NCBI GenBank assembly: GCA_937920555.1
Contig: CAKZTM010000006.1
Coordinates: forward strand, 23,095-87,094
Direction: 5' to 3'
Source: an uncultured Paracoccaceae bacterium
Lineage (GTDB): Bacteria > Pseudomonadota > Alphaproteobacteria > Rhodobacterales > Rhodobacteraceae
DNA: 64,000 bases
The translations under genes were made by a program, and so were the position numbers. This document shows, in pieces, positions 16,940-24,419 of the stretch. Within the stretch, counting starts at the first letter, position 1. Each line of letters starts with the position of its first letter. The notes beneath the pieces are model-generated. The model saw only the letters and a list, made by a program, of their open reading frames with translations, ran no database searches and was not told the origin of the DNA.

Positions 16940-17323
16940 TTACCCCAAATAATCAATGATCGGGCAGTCGGGCCGATTGTCCCCCCGGCACGCCCGGACC
17001 AAATGCTTCAACTCATCATGCAAAACCTGCAATTCGCGCTGCTTTTGCTCGATCTGCTCCAACCGCTTGGCCGCAAGTTTTTTGACATCCGCACTGGAAC
17101 GCGCATCGTTTTGGTATAGCCCGATCAACTCGCGGCTTTCCTCGATAGAGAACCCAAATTCGCGCGCCCGCCGGATAAAGGCCAGCCGCCGCACAGACGC
17201 CGCATCATAGGACCGGTATCCCGCCTCAGTGCGCCCGGCAGGGGCCACAAGCCCGATATCAGCATAATAGCGCACGGTTTTGACCGGCAACCCGGACGCT
17301 TTGGCGGCATGCGAAATATTCAT
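16940..17323 (-). CDS. MerR-family regulator, CueR/HmrR-like (copper-responsive)
   Basis: 127 residues. The N-terminal winged HTH is 'MNISHAAKASGLPVKTVRYYADIGLVAPAGRTEAGYRSYDAASVRRLAFIRRAREFGFSIEESRELI'. A long dimerisation helix then leads to the metal-binding loop 'ACRGDNRPDCPII'. The two cysteines are eight positions apart as in CueR, which senses Cu(I)/Ag(I)/Au(I). AGGAG lies upstream of the ATG. A CCTT-N7-AAGG dyad sits 18-32 bp upstream of the start and may be its operator. It would activate copper-tolerance genes, and the cupredoxin next door is the plausible local target. Confidence 0.9.
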   Translation of the reverse strand: MNISHAAKASGLPVKTVRYYADIGLVAPAGRTEAGYRSYDAASVRRLAFIRRAREFGFSIEESRELIGLYQNDARSSADVKKLAAKRLEQIEQKQRELQVLHDELKHLVRACRGDNRPDCPIIDYLG

Positions 17324-17340
17324 CGGCGCTCCTATCGAAA

Positions 17341-17355
17341 CCTTCCCGTAAAAGG
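17341..17355. promoter_or_regulatory. Candidate MerR-type operator upstream of the CueR-like gene
   Basis: CCTT-CCCGTAA-AAGG is a short dyad in the 67-bp gap between the di-haem gene stop and the MerR gene start. MerR operators are dyads inside an over-long promoter spacer. Classical CueR sites have wider half-sites (CCTTCC-N7-GGAAGG), so this is only suggestive. Confidence 0.3.
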
Positions 17356-17390
17356 ATAGTTAAGCGCCAGAGCCGCTGGCCACAAGCCCC

Positions 17391-18536
17391 TCAAAGCCCA
17401 GAGACAAACTCGATCAAAGCCCGCTGGTCGAGCGCATGAAGACCCGAAAACGCCTCCCGCGATGCGGCCCCCTCCCCGCCATGCCACCCGATTGCCTCGC
17501 GGATATTTGCCGCCCGTCCATCATGCAACAAACGCCCCTGTGCGCCGGCAAGACCAATCAACGGGGCCGTGCGCCATTCGCCCGCCTCCACATCCCCTTG
17601 CGCAAAACCATCGGCCAAATCATCGCCCATGTGGTGCAACAACAGGTCTGAATAAATCGCCACATGACCGTCGCGCGTCTCCATGGCCGGACGGTGACAG
17701 GCCGCACAGCCAATGGACGTGAACAGCGCCAGCCCCTCAGGGTCGCCGGGACGCGCTTGGCCCAACTCGGCCACATAATCAGTCACCAAATCAATCACCG
17801 CCTCGGACAATTCAAACCCGCCCCCAAGCCCGTCACTGCCGTCCTGCAAGGCCACACAATCGGTTTGGCGCGCCGTGCAATCGCCCGCATGGACCGGGTA
17901 CCGCGCGCTCGACAGACCCAGATCAACCGCAAAGGCCGAGGCCACCTGATCCGCCAGCGTCACATGCTCCGCCTTCCAGCCAAAGCGCCCGATCCGAACC
18001 CCGTCCAGCCGAACCCGCCCACTGACACCATCCCCGTCCAAATCATCCGGGTCCGACAGCGCAAGCAGAGCAATATCGGTGACCTGCTCTATCATCCCGC
18101 GCCCGGCAAGGGTGGGCGCGCGGCGCAAACCCACCCGCGTGCCCGGCGCAAGCTCCGTGCCGTCCAGCGTCAATACCGGCACACCGTCGCGCAACATCAC
18201 CGATCCTTCCGGCGATAAGCCCGTGATCGCAGCGGTCTGCAATTGCTGCCCGTAATACGGATCGCCGCCGCCCAACCCGTCGCCAAATCGCGCCACAAGA
18301 CCGGTCGAACTAAAGCTGCCCGCCGCCTCATTGATCGCAACCGCGCCGCCACCGGGATGACAGGCCGCACAGGCGCGCGCATTGAAAAGCGGCCCCAACC
18401 CGTCCGTGGCCCGTGCGGATGACGGCGCTGGCACCCAAATGCGCTCAAACAACGCCTTGCCCATGTGCCGGTCAAGGCGCGTATCTGCGACCACCTGAGT
18501 GCCCAATAAGACAAAAAATGCTACTCTAAGATACAC
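17391..18536 (-). CDS. Di-haem oxidoreductase family protein (DUF1111, c-type cytochrome)
   Basis: 381 residues with signal peptide 'MYLRVAFFVLLGTQVVA'. Two haem c sites are visible: CAACH at 56-60 ('ACAACHPGGGA') and a second CAACH near residue 275 ('IGCAACHRPAMETRDG'). Between them, 'DPDDLDGDGVSGRV' suggests a calcium-type loop and 'FGWKAEHVTLADQVASAFAVDLGL' is typical of the thiol-oxidoreductase-like di-haem family (DUF1111). It is predicted to be periplasmic. The family is often Fur-regulated and found with imelysin genes, but no imelysin is present here. The start is GTG at 18536, overlapping the stop of a small upstream ORF by 11 bp. Confidence 0.9.
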   Translation of the reverse strand: MYLRVAFFVLLGTQVVADTRLDRHMGKALFERIWVPAPSSARATDGLGPLFNARACAACHPGGGAVAINEAAGSFSSTGLVARFGDGLGGGDPYYGQQLQTAAITGLSPEGSVMLRDGVPVLTLDGTELAPGTRVGLRRAPTLAGRGMIEQVTDIALLALSDPDDLDGDGVSGRVRLDGVRIGRFGWKAEHVTLADQVASAFAVDLGLSSARYPVHAGDCTARQTDCVALQDGSDGLGGGFELSEAVIDLVTDYVAELGQARPGDPEGLALFTSIGCAACHRPAMETRDGHVAIYSDLLLHHMGDDLADGFAQGDVEAGEWRTAPLIGLAGAQGRLLHDGRAANIREAIGWHGGEGAASREAFSGLHALDQRALIEFVSGL

Positions 18537-18738
18537 GCAAATTACCCATCATACCGCTGTTTGGATGCTCAATCAGATCGCAATGAAACATGCAATCGCC
18601 GGAGGTACCCGCCAGATCCGCAAGCTGCGGGCCAAGTGGCGGCGGGGTGAAATCCTCGCCAAACGCAAACCGGGCCGCTGTTGCCAGAGCTGTCGCTCCC
18701 AGTTCCCCCAGTGCCGGTCTTCTGTCGTATTCAATCAT
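18526..18738 (-). CDS. Small hypothetical protein, translationally coupled to the di-haem gene
   Basis: 70 residues ('MIEYDRRPALGELGATALATAARF...'), not recognised. Support is indirect: codon use looks coding, GGGGATGAT precedes the ATG, and its stop overlaps the GTG start of the di-haem gene by 11 bp, as in coupled pairs. The alanine-rich N-terminal half could be an amphipathic helix. 'GDCMFHCDLIEH' contains a Cys/His cluster that might bind metal, which is speculation. A 12-bp inverted repeat lies just upstream. It could also be a non-coding leader. Confidence 0.45.
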   Translation of the reverse strand: MIEYDRRPALGELGATALATAARFAFGEDFTPPPLGPQLADLAGTSGDCMFHCDLIEHPNSGMMGNLRVS

Positions 18739-18757
18739 ATCATCCCCGACGCAAGTT

Positions 18758-18795
18758 CGCTCCCCGTGTCGGTGTGTGTACGCACACGGGGAGCG
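18758..18795. repeat. Inverted repeat/hairpin CGCTCCCCGTGT-N14-ACACGGGGAGCG
   Basis: A perfect 12-bp inverted repeat between the stop of the small secreted protein gene (18807) and the start of the 70-residue ORF (18738), both on the minus strand. No U-run follows on either strand, so it could attenuate, stabilise mRNA or bind a protein rather than terminate. The loop is GT-rich. Confidence 0.65.
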
Positions 18796-18806
18796 GAAAA
18801 GTTGGA

Positions 18807-19142
18807 TTAAAGCGCGTCACTTTCCTCCAACTTCACGTCAAGCCGCAGGGCAGCGCTGAACGCCTCCACAGCTTGCGCCTGCGTCACCAATGCGGGGCCA
18901 AAATCACCGAGAACTTTTGCGCCGTCCGCATGTCCTTGCGCCCAGATTTGATTATCGGCCATGCCTCCAAGCTCGGCCTTGTCGCGCATCAGGGTCATGT
19001 TTTGTTTGACCATCACCATCGCCTGATCCGGGGCCTGATCCGGGGCCCGTGCCTCATGTGCCGCATTCAAACCCGCCAACTCCGCAGCCGAGGACGCGGC
19101 AAACAGTATGGCCACGGAAAATCCGATTAAAATTGGTCTCAT
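18807..19142 (-). CDS. Hypothetical secreted protein
   Basis: 111 residues with a signal peptide ('MRPILIGFSVAILFAASSAAE'). The mature part is short, helical and acidic ('MVMVKQNMTLMRDKAELGGMADNQIWAQGHADGAKVLGDFGPALVTQAQAVEAFSAALRL') and not recognised. It contains a tandem 12-base duplication (CTGATCCGGGGC twice) coding APDQAPDQA. It lies upstream of the 70-residue ORF, the di-haem protein and MerR on the same strand, so it may belong to a periplasmic redox operon. The hairpin at 18758 separates it from the next gene. Confidence 0.7.
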   Translation of the reverse strand: MRPILIGFSVAILFAASSAAELAGLNAAHEARAPDQAPDQAMVMVKQNMTLMRDKAELGGMADNQIWAQGHADGAKVLGDFGPALVTQAQAVEAFSAALRLDVKLEESDAL

Positions 19143-19354
19143 AACAACCCCTGCACAAACGCATAGCGACGGCTCATCACCACGAAATCGAATCTGAACC
19201 TAAGATGACAAACCATCATTTTGACCATTGCGTCAAGGGTTTCGTCGGGCAAACAAACAACCGCAGCAAGGGCGCCGTGGCGCCCGCAGTACCCAAAGGC
19301 AGGCAGTCCGAAACCTAACCTCAAATTTTCGAAAAAGCTTTCTGCCTCAAAGCC

Positions 19355-20368
19355 TTACGTGCTTCTCCAGCGCATTATAGGCTGCTGCAAAACCTGCAAC
19401 TGCGCCACCTCCGCCCCGTCCACACGGTCGATCAACAATTCCGCCAATCTCGCCCCCGAGGCCACCAGATCCTCCGCAACCGTATCCATCTTCGGATAAA
19501 GCGTCGGCAGAATTTCCGTGTTTTGCTTGCACACCAGATCGTAATCCCGCCCCAACACCATCGCCTTGTCCTGAAGCCCGCTGATGATCGATAAGGCCGC
19601 CAACTCATTGTTGCACACGATACCATCGGGCATATCGCGGCGCGCCGCCAACTCATGGCCAAAGGCACGCGCACGGGCCGCAACACTCAGTTGCGCCGCC
19701 GATCCGCCAACCTCGCCGTCAAGCCCCTTATCCGCGACGATCCGCCTGAAATCACTCTCGATCAGCTCATAATTCGTGGTGCCATTGTCCACAGCCGCCA
19801 GCAGAATTTTGCGCCGCCCGGTTTGGATCAACCGCATCACCGCCAAATCCACGAACGCCTCCGCATCAAAATCCAAATACGCATGGGACCGCTCGAACTT
19901 CGTGCGCCCGTGCGACACAAACGGAATGCCCGCCTCCATCAAAAACGCCACACGCGGATCGCGCGCACTGGTGTTGGTCAAAATCACCCCATCCGCACTG
20001 CGGTTCTCCAAAATATACCGGACCGAGGCCAACGGATGCGAGGTTTGAAACTCCGGGATCACACTCAAATGAAACGCCGTTCCCTGCACATGCGCGCCAA
20101 TGCCCTGAATAAGCTGCCGCGTATAGTCCAACACATTAACATCAGCGGCCAAAACCAGCGCCAGCACATTGGTGCGCCCGGTGCGCAAGCGCACACCCGC
20201 ACGGTTGGGCACATAGCCCACCTGCCGGGCCGCCGCCTCCACCTTGTCGCGGGTTTCCTGTTTCAGATTATTGCCACCGCGAAGCGACAAGGACACCGTC
20301 GACAGGCTCAGCCCTGTTAACTCGGCAACTGTCTTTAACGTTGCTCTTTTTTCACCCCGATCGGCCAT
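19355..20368 (-). CDS. LacI-family transcriptional repressor of the adjacent sugar-uptake operon
   Basis: 337 residues. The N-terminal LacI HTH is 'LKTVAELTGLSLSTVSLSLRGGNNLKQETRDKVEAAARQVGYVPNRAGVRLRTGRTNVLALVL' (hinge included). It is followed by a periplasmic-binding-like effector domain ('ILENRSADGVILTNTSARDPRVAFLMEAGIPFVSHGR', 'DGIVCNNELAALSIISGLQDKAMVLGRDYDLVCK'). It is divergent from the transporter operon, with 183 bp between the starts and a perfect 14-bp palindrome of LacI type in between. It probably represses both the operon and itself until a sugar or glycoside inducer binds. Confidence 0.93.
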   Translation of the reverse strand: MADRGEKRATLKTVAELTGLSLSTVSLSLRGGNNLKQETRDKVEAAARQVGYVPNRAGVRLRTGRTNVLALVLAADVNVLDYTRQLIQGIGAHVQGTAFHLSVIPEFQTSHPLASVRYILENRSADGVILTNTSARDPRVAFLMEAGIPFVSHGRTKFERSHAYLDFDAEAFVDLAVMRLIQTGRRKILLAAVDNGTTNYELIESDFRRIVADKGLDGEVGGSAAQLSVAARARAFGHELAARRDMPDGIVCNNELAALSIISGLQDKAMVLGRDYDLVCKQNTEILPTLYPKMDTVAEDLVASGARLAELLIDRVDGAEVAQLQVLQQPIMRWRST

Positions 20369-20450
20369 GCCTTAGATCACCTTTATGCACACAAACGCCC
20401 TTAGGCTTTGGCACCATATCAATTTCTATCTTGTCTTTGTTTAAAAACTT

Positions 20451-20464
20451 TTGCAACGTTGCAA
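20451..20464. promoter_or_regulatory. LacI-type operator palindrome
   Basis: TTGCAACGTTGCAA is a perfect 14-bp palindrome with the central CG typical of LacI-family operators. It lies 83 bp upstream of the LacI gene start and 88 bp upstream of the solute-binding protein ATG, in the shared divergent promoter region. Confidence 0.8.
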
Positions 20465-20551
20465 CTGCAAACGACTCTACATCCGTAAGTCGGCTCAAAC
20501 CGGCACGGTGCACGACTTAACCACGATGCTAATTTTCCATGGGAGGGAATT

Positions 20552-21913
20552 ATGAACCATCTAACCAAGGGGCTTTCGGGCCGTTTAATGCTGACAAGCG
20601 CGCTCGGATTGAGCTTGCTGGCCGCATCAGCAAGCGCGGATACGATCCGCTTCTGGACCACCGAAGAGCAGCCCGAGCGGGTCGCAATCCAACAGGCGAT
20701 TGCCGACGAATTCAAAGCCGCCAGCGGCCACACGGTAGAGATCATTCCCGTCACCGAATCTGAATACGGCACCCGCGCCACGGCAGCATTTGCCGCAGGC
20801 GATCTGCCCGACATCATCTACCACCCGCTGCAATATGCGCTGCCTTGGGCAGAGGCCGGCATTCTCGACACCGATGCGGCAACCGAGATTGTCGAAGAGC
20901 TTGGCATGGGCACCTTTGCCGCAGGCCCTCTGTCATTGGCGGCCTATGATGGCGGCGTGACATCCGTGCCCGTGGATGGCTGGACCCAAATGGTCGTCTA
21001 CCGCAAGGATTTGTTTGACGCCGAAGGTCTAGAGGCCCCCAATTCTTACGCCAATGTGCTGGCCGCTCTTGAGAAGCTGCACAATCCGCCTGAGATGTAC
21101 GGCTTTGTGGCCGCCACCAAGGTCGATGAAAACTTCATGAGCCAAGTGTTGGAACATGTGTTCCTCGCCAATGGCGTATCCCCGGTTGGCCCGGATGGGT
21201 TCAAGCCGCTTGAAGTTGGCCCGACCACCGAAGTTCTGGACTTCTACAAAGCGATCTCCAAAGCCTCGCCTCCGGGTGAACTTTACTGGAAGCAATCGCG
21301 CGAGCTTTATTTCGCGGGACAAGCAGCCATGATCATCTGGTCGCCTTTCATCCTTGATGAGCTGGCCGGTCTGCGCGACAGCGCCCCGCCCACAATCACC
21401 GATGATCCAACCTCCAGCGAGCTGGCCTCCAAAACCGGCGTTGTCACCAACTTCTCCGGTCCGTCAAATCCAGCCGGTGCCGCTTGGGGCGATGTGCGCT
21501 ATTTCGGGATCACACCCGATGCCAATACTGATGTGGCCGCGGAGTTCGTGAAATTCTCCATGGATCAGGGCTACACGCACACGCTTTCCATCGCTCCTGA
21601 GGGTAAATTCCCAGTGCGCAAGGGCACGGCCGATGAGCCTGCCAAGTTCACTGAGGCATGGTCAAAACTTGACGTGGGTGTAGACCGCAAAGCGCCTTTG
21701 GGTGATCTTTATGCCGCCGACATGATCGCCGAGATCGTGGGCGGCCTGGAGGTCGCACAGCGTTGGGGCGTGGCCGAGGGGCAGCTCTCATTGGCCTCCA
21801 AGATCATCAACTCTCAGGCCATCAACCGCATTGTGCGCCAGTTCATCGACGATGAGATCGATGCAGCCGCCGCCGTTGCGGCTATGAACGAAGAGCTTGC
21901 CGCTGTAAACTAA
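20552..21913 (+). CDS. ABC transporter extracellular solute-binding protein (family 1, sugar)
   Basis: 453 residues. Signal peptide 'MNHLTKGLSGRLMLTSALGLSLLAASASAD' precedes a family 1 sugar-binding fold: 'TIRFWTTEEQPERVAIQQAIADEFKAASGHTVEIIPVTESEYGTRATAAFAAGDLPDIIYHP', 'VPVDGWTQMVVYRKDLFDAEGL' and 'YFAGQAAMIIWSPFILDE'. It would capture an oligosaccharide or glycoside in the periplasm. The ribosome-binding site is strong (GGGAGGG). It is the first gene of the operon with two permeases, a GH63-type hydrolase and an ATPase, controlled from the LacI operator. The hydrolase suggests a small glycoside such as glucosyl- or mannosylglycerate, by inference. Confidence 0.93.
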   Translation: MNHLTKGLSGRLMLTSALGLSLLAASASADTIRFWTTEEQPERVAIQQAIADEFKAASGHTVEIIPVTESEYGTRATAAFAAGDLPDIIYHPLQYALPWAEAGILDTDAATEIVEELGMGTFAAGPLSLAAYDGGVTSVPVDGWTQMVVYRKDLFDAEGLEAPNSYANVLAALEKLHNPPEMYGFVAATKVDENFMSQVLEHVFLANGVSPVGPDGFKPLEVGPTTEVLDFYKAISKASPPGELYWKQSRELYFAGQAAMIIWSPFILDELAGLRDSAPPTITDDPTSSELASKTGVVTNFSGPSNPAGAAWGDVRYFGITPDANTDVAAEFVKFSMDQGYTHTLSIAPEGKFPVRKGTADEPAKFTEAWSKLDVGVDRKAPLGDLYAADMIAEIVGGLEVAQRWGVAEGQLSLASKIINSQAINRIVRQFIDDEIDAAAAVAAMNEELAAVN

Positions 21914-21982
21914 ACGGCACATGCACTTGGGTGGCGGGCCCGTCCCGCCACCAGACCCCAAACTCGCATCCGAGACATATAC

Positions 21983-23215
21983 ATGACGTCTGCCATGCCA
22001 CCCTCGGGCCGCGGAGCCCTCGCCAAACGCGAAGCCCGGCTGGCGTGGAACCTGCTTTTTCCAACCATCGCAATCGTCAGCCTTGTCATCATCCTGCCCC
22101 TGCTCGCGATCTTCTGGATCAGCGTCAAACCGGTGGGACTGGCCGATTTGCGCCCGGTCGCCCCGATCGTGAAAGAAAGCCTGCGCGGCAGTGACGGCGA
22201 ATTGCGCATTGAGTACCGCGTGCGCAACTCCTCGCAAAGCAAAGCCGTCGGCGGCGTCAGCTTCTCCGACACATTCCCCGACACTGTCGTGCCCCGCGAC
22301 ATCCCCGCGCCGTGCACATTCACCGCCCCCGCCCTTACTTGCGATTTTGGCACCATCGAGGGCGGCTATAACGAGCGCCTGCGCATCCCGCTTGCAACCG
22401 ATCTGGACAAAGACACCGCCGAGGACACGCTGGAAGGCACCGCGCCGCGCGTCACCGGATCGGGCGACAACATCCTGACCAACACCACCTTCACCCTCGA
22501 CAATTTCCGCCGCATCTTTGACAGCAAAGAGTTTGGCGCAGTGCTGTGGGCCACAGTGTTCTATACGGTCGTGGGCACCATCGGCGCGCTTGTGGTGGGC
22601 CTCTTTGCCGCACTCCTGTTGAACAAGAGTTTTCGCGGCAAGGGCCTCTTGCGCGGACTTTATCTCTTCCCATATGTCTCGCCGATCATCGCGGTGGCCT
22701 TCACATGGGTCACACTCTTTGATCCGTTCTCAGGCTCGCTCAACGCGCTTCTGATCCAAATGGGTGTGACGCAAGGCCCGATCAACTTCTTTGGCCAACG
22801 CCCGCAAGCGCTGATTATGGTCACCGTGTTTGAAATCTGGCGCTACTTCCCGCTGTCATTCCTGTTCATCCTTGCCCGCATGCAATCCATCGATACCGAC
22901 ATGTACGAGGCGGCCGACATGGACGGCGCCTCCCCGTTTCAGAAATTCTGGTATCTCAGCCTGCCCATGCTCCTTGGCATCCTGTCGGTGCTGTTCCTGC
23001 TGCGCTTCATCTGGACGTTCAACAAATTCGACGACATCTTCCTGCTTACAGGCGGCAATGCGGGCACCCGAACCCTGACCGTCAATGTCTACGAACAAGC
23101 CTTCGCAATCTCCAATATAGGCGCAGGAGCCGCCGTGGCCGTGGTGATCTTCGCCGTCCTTTTGTGCTTTAGCTTTTTGTTCCTGAAATACATCTCGCAG
23201 GAGGAAGGACTGTGA
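21983..23215 (+). CDS. Sugar ABC transporter permease (MalF-like) with periplasmic beta-domain insert
   Basis: 410 residues. TM1 'LLFPTIAIVSLVIILPLLAIFWIS' (about 24-47) is followed by about 120 periplasmic residues before the remaining TM helices ('VLWATVFYTVVGTIGALVVGLFAALLL', 'GLYLFPYVSPIIAVAFTWV' and others). Inside this loop, residues about 66-140 ('DGELRIEYRVRNSSQSKAVGGVSFSDTFPDTVVPRDIPAPCTF...LTCDFGTIEGGYNERLRIPL') resemble a DUF11-type beta-sandwich, with two cysteines (C111, C120) that could form a disulfide. The EAA loop is 'EAADMDGASPFQKFWYLSLPML'. Ordinary CUT1 permeases of this subclass are near 300 residues, so the insert is notable. It overlaps the next permease by 4 bp. Confidence 0.92.
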   Translation: MTSAMPPSGRGALAKREARLAWNLLFPTIAIVSLVIILPLLAIFWISVKPVGLADLRPVAPIVKESLRGSDGELRIEYRVRNSSQSKAVGGVSFSDTFPDTVVPRDIPAPCTFTAPALTCDFGTIEGGYNERLRIPLATDLDKDTAEDTLEGTAPRVTGSGDNILTNTTFTLDNFRRIFDSKEFGAVLWATVFYTVVGTIGALVVGLFAALLLNKSFRGKGLLRGLYLFPYVSPIIAVAFTWVTLFDPFSGSLNALLIQMGVTQGPINFFGQRPQALIMVTVFEIWRYFPLSFLFILARMQSIDTDMYEAADMDGASPFQKFWYLSLPMLLGILSVLFLLRFIWTFNKFDDIFLLTGGNAGTRTLTVNVYEQAFAISNIGAGAAVAVVIFAVLLCFSFLFLKYISQEEGL

Positions 23216-24417
23216 AACGCGGCACAATCACCGGCCCCGTCATCAGCGCCCTGTGGATGGTCGTGCTCAGCATCACCGTGGCCGTCACCATGTCCTTTGC
23301 CACCGGCGACCCGGTCCGCCCGCATATGCTCCTGAGCCTCGCCTGGGGGGCGGCCATCGGCCTCGTCCTCGCCCACCGCCGCCAGGATATCGCAGGCGAG
23401 ACCATCGGCGCATTGGCCCTGACGGCGGCAATCCTACTGGGCTTTGGCCCGCTGGCCTTCGGCCAAGCCGCCACGATCTGGACCAAAATCATCGCCGCCC
23501 TCGCCCTGTCAGGCATCTTCGCATGGTCCACCCATGTGATCCTCAAAGACATGCCCAAAGGCCCCCTCACCCGCCACGAGTTCGAGGGCGCCGTGATCCG
23601 CTTTCTAACCGGCACAGGCTATATTATCTTCACCGCCGCCGTGCTGATCCCGTTTTACGTGATGGTCATGACCTCGCTGAAATCGCAACAAGCCCTGCTG
23701 CAAAACCCGCTGGACTTCTCCATTGACCTCAGCCGGGGCATCGACCTGTTCCGCTCCTATATCGAACTCTTTCGCGACTTCAATTTCGGCACCTACCTGT
23801 GGACCAGCTTTTATGTCTCTGTGTTCACCGTCGCCATCACACTGCTGTTTTCCGTCCCCGGTGCCTACGCCGTGGCCCGCCTGCGCTTCAAAGGCCGCGC
23901 CGCCTTTTCCCGCTCGATCCTGCTGATTTACATGGTGCCGATGATCGTGTTGGCCCTGCCGATCTATATCGCCTTTTCCATGACCGGCCTGCGCAATACC
24001 ATTCCCGGCCTGATCATGATCTACCCGGTCACCACCATCCCGGTCGCACTCTATATGCTGCAAGGCTATTTTCGCGGCCTGCCCGTCGAAGTCGAAGAAG
24101 CCGGCCTGATGGACGGGCTGACCCGCCTGCAAGTGATCCGCAAAATCACCCTGCCCCTGTCCCTGCCCGCCATGGTGTCGGTCTCGCTATACGTGTTCAT
24201 GATCGCATGGAACGAGTTTCTCTTGGCCTTCATGCTTTTGGATGACCCCTCCAAATTCACCCTGACACGCGGGGTCACCATGCTGAATTCCTCCGAGATC
24301 CCGCGCCAACACCTGATGGCAGGCGCGGTCATTGCCACAATCCCGATCATGGTCCTGTTTTTGGGACTGGAGCGCTTTATGACCAAGGGCCTCACCGCAG
24401 GCTCCGTTAAAGGATGA
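23212..24417 (+). CDS. Sugar ABC transporter permease (MalG-like) with extra N-terminal membrane segments
   Basis: 401 residues. The last about 275 are a typical MalG-type permease: 'GTGYIIFTAAVLIPFYVMVMTSLKSQ', 'FGTYLWTSFYVSVFTVAITLLFSVPGAYAVARLRFKG' and the EAA loop 'EVEEAGLMDGLTRLQVIRKITLPLSLP'. The first about 110 residues add roughly four hydrophobic segments ('ALWMVVLSITVAVTMSF', 'MLLSLAWGAAIGLVLAH', 'ETIGALALTAAILLGFGPLAF', 'IIAALALSGIFAWSTHVIL') absent from standard members. It overlaps the preceding gene and the hydrolase gene that follows, indicating tight coupling. Confidence 0.92.
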   Translation: MKRGTITGPVISALWMVVLSITVAVTMSFATGDPVRPHMLLSLAWGAAIGLVLAHRRQDIAGETIGALALTAAILLGFGPLAFGQAATIWTKIIAALALSGIFAWSTHVILKDMPKGPLTRHEFEGAVIRFLTGTGYIIFTAAVLIPFYVMVMTSLKSQQALLQNPLDFSIDLSRGIDLFRSYIELFRDFNFGTYLWTSFYVSVFTVAITLLFSVPGAYAVARLRFKGRAAFSRSILLIYMVPMIVLALPIYIAFSMTGLRNTIPGLIMIYPVTTIPVALYMLQGYFRGLPVEVEEAGLMDGLTRLQVIRKITLPLSLPAMVSVSLYVFMIAWNEFLLAFMLLDDPSKFTLTRGVTMLNSSEIPRQHLMAGAVIATIPIMVLFLGLERFMTKGLTAGSVKG

Positions 24418-24419
24418 GT

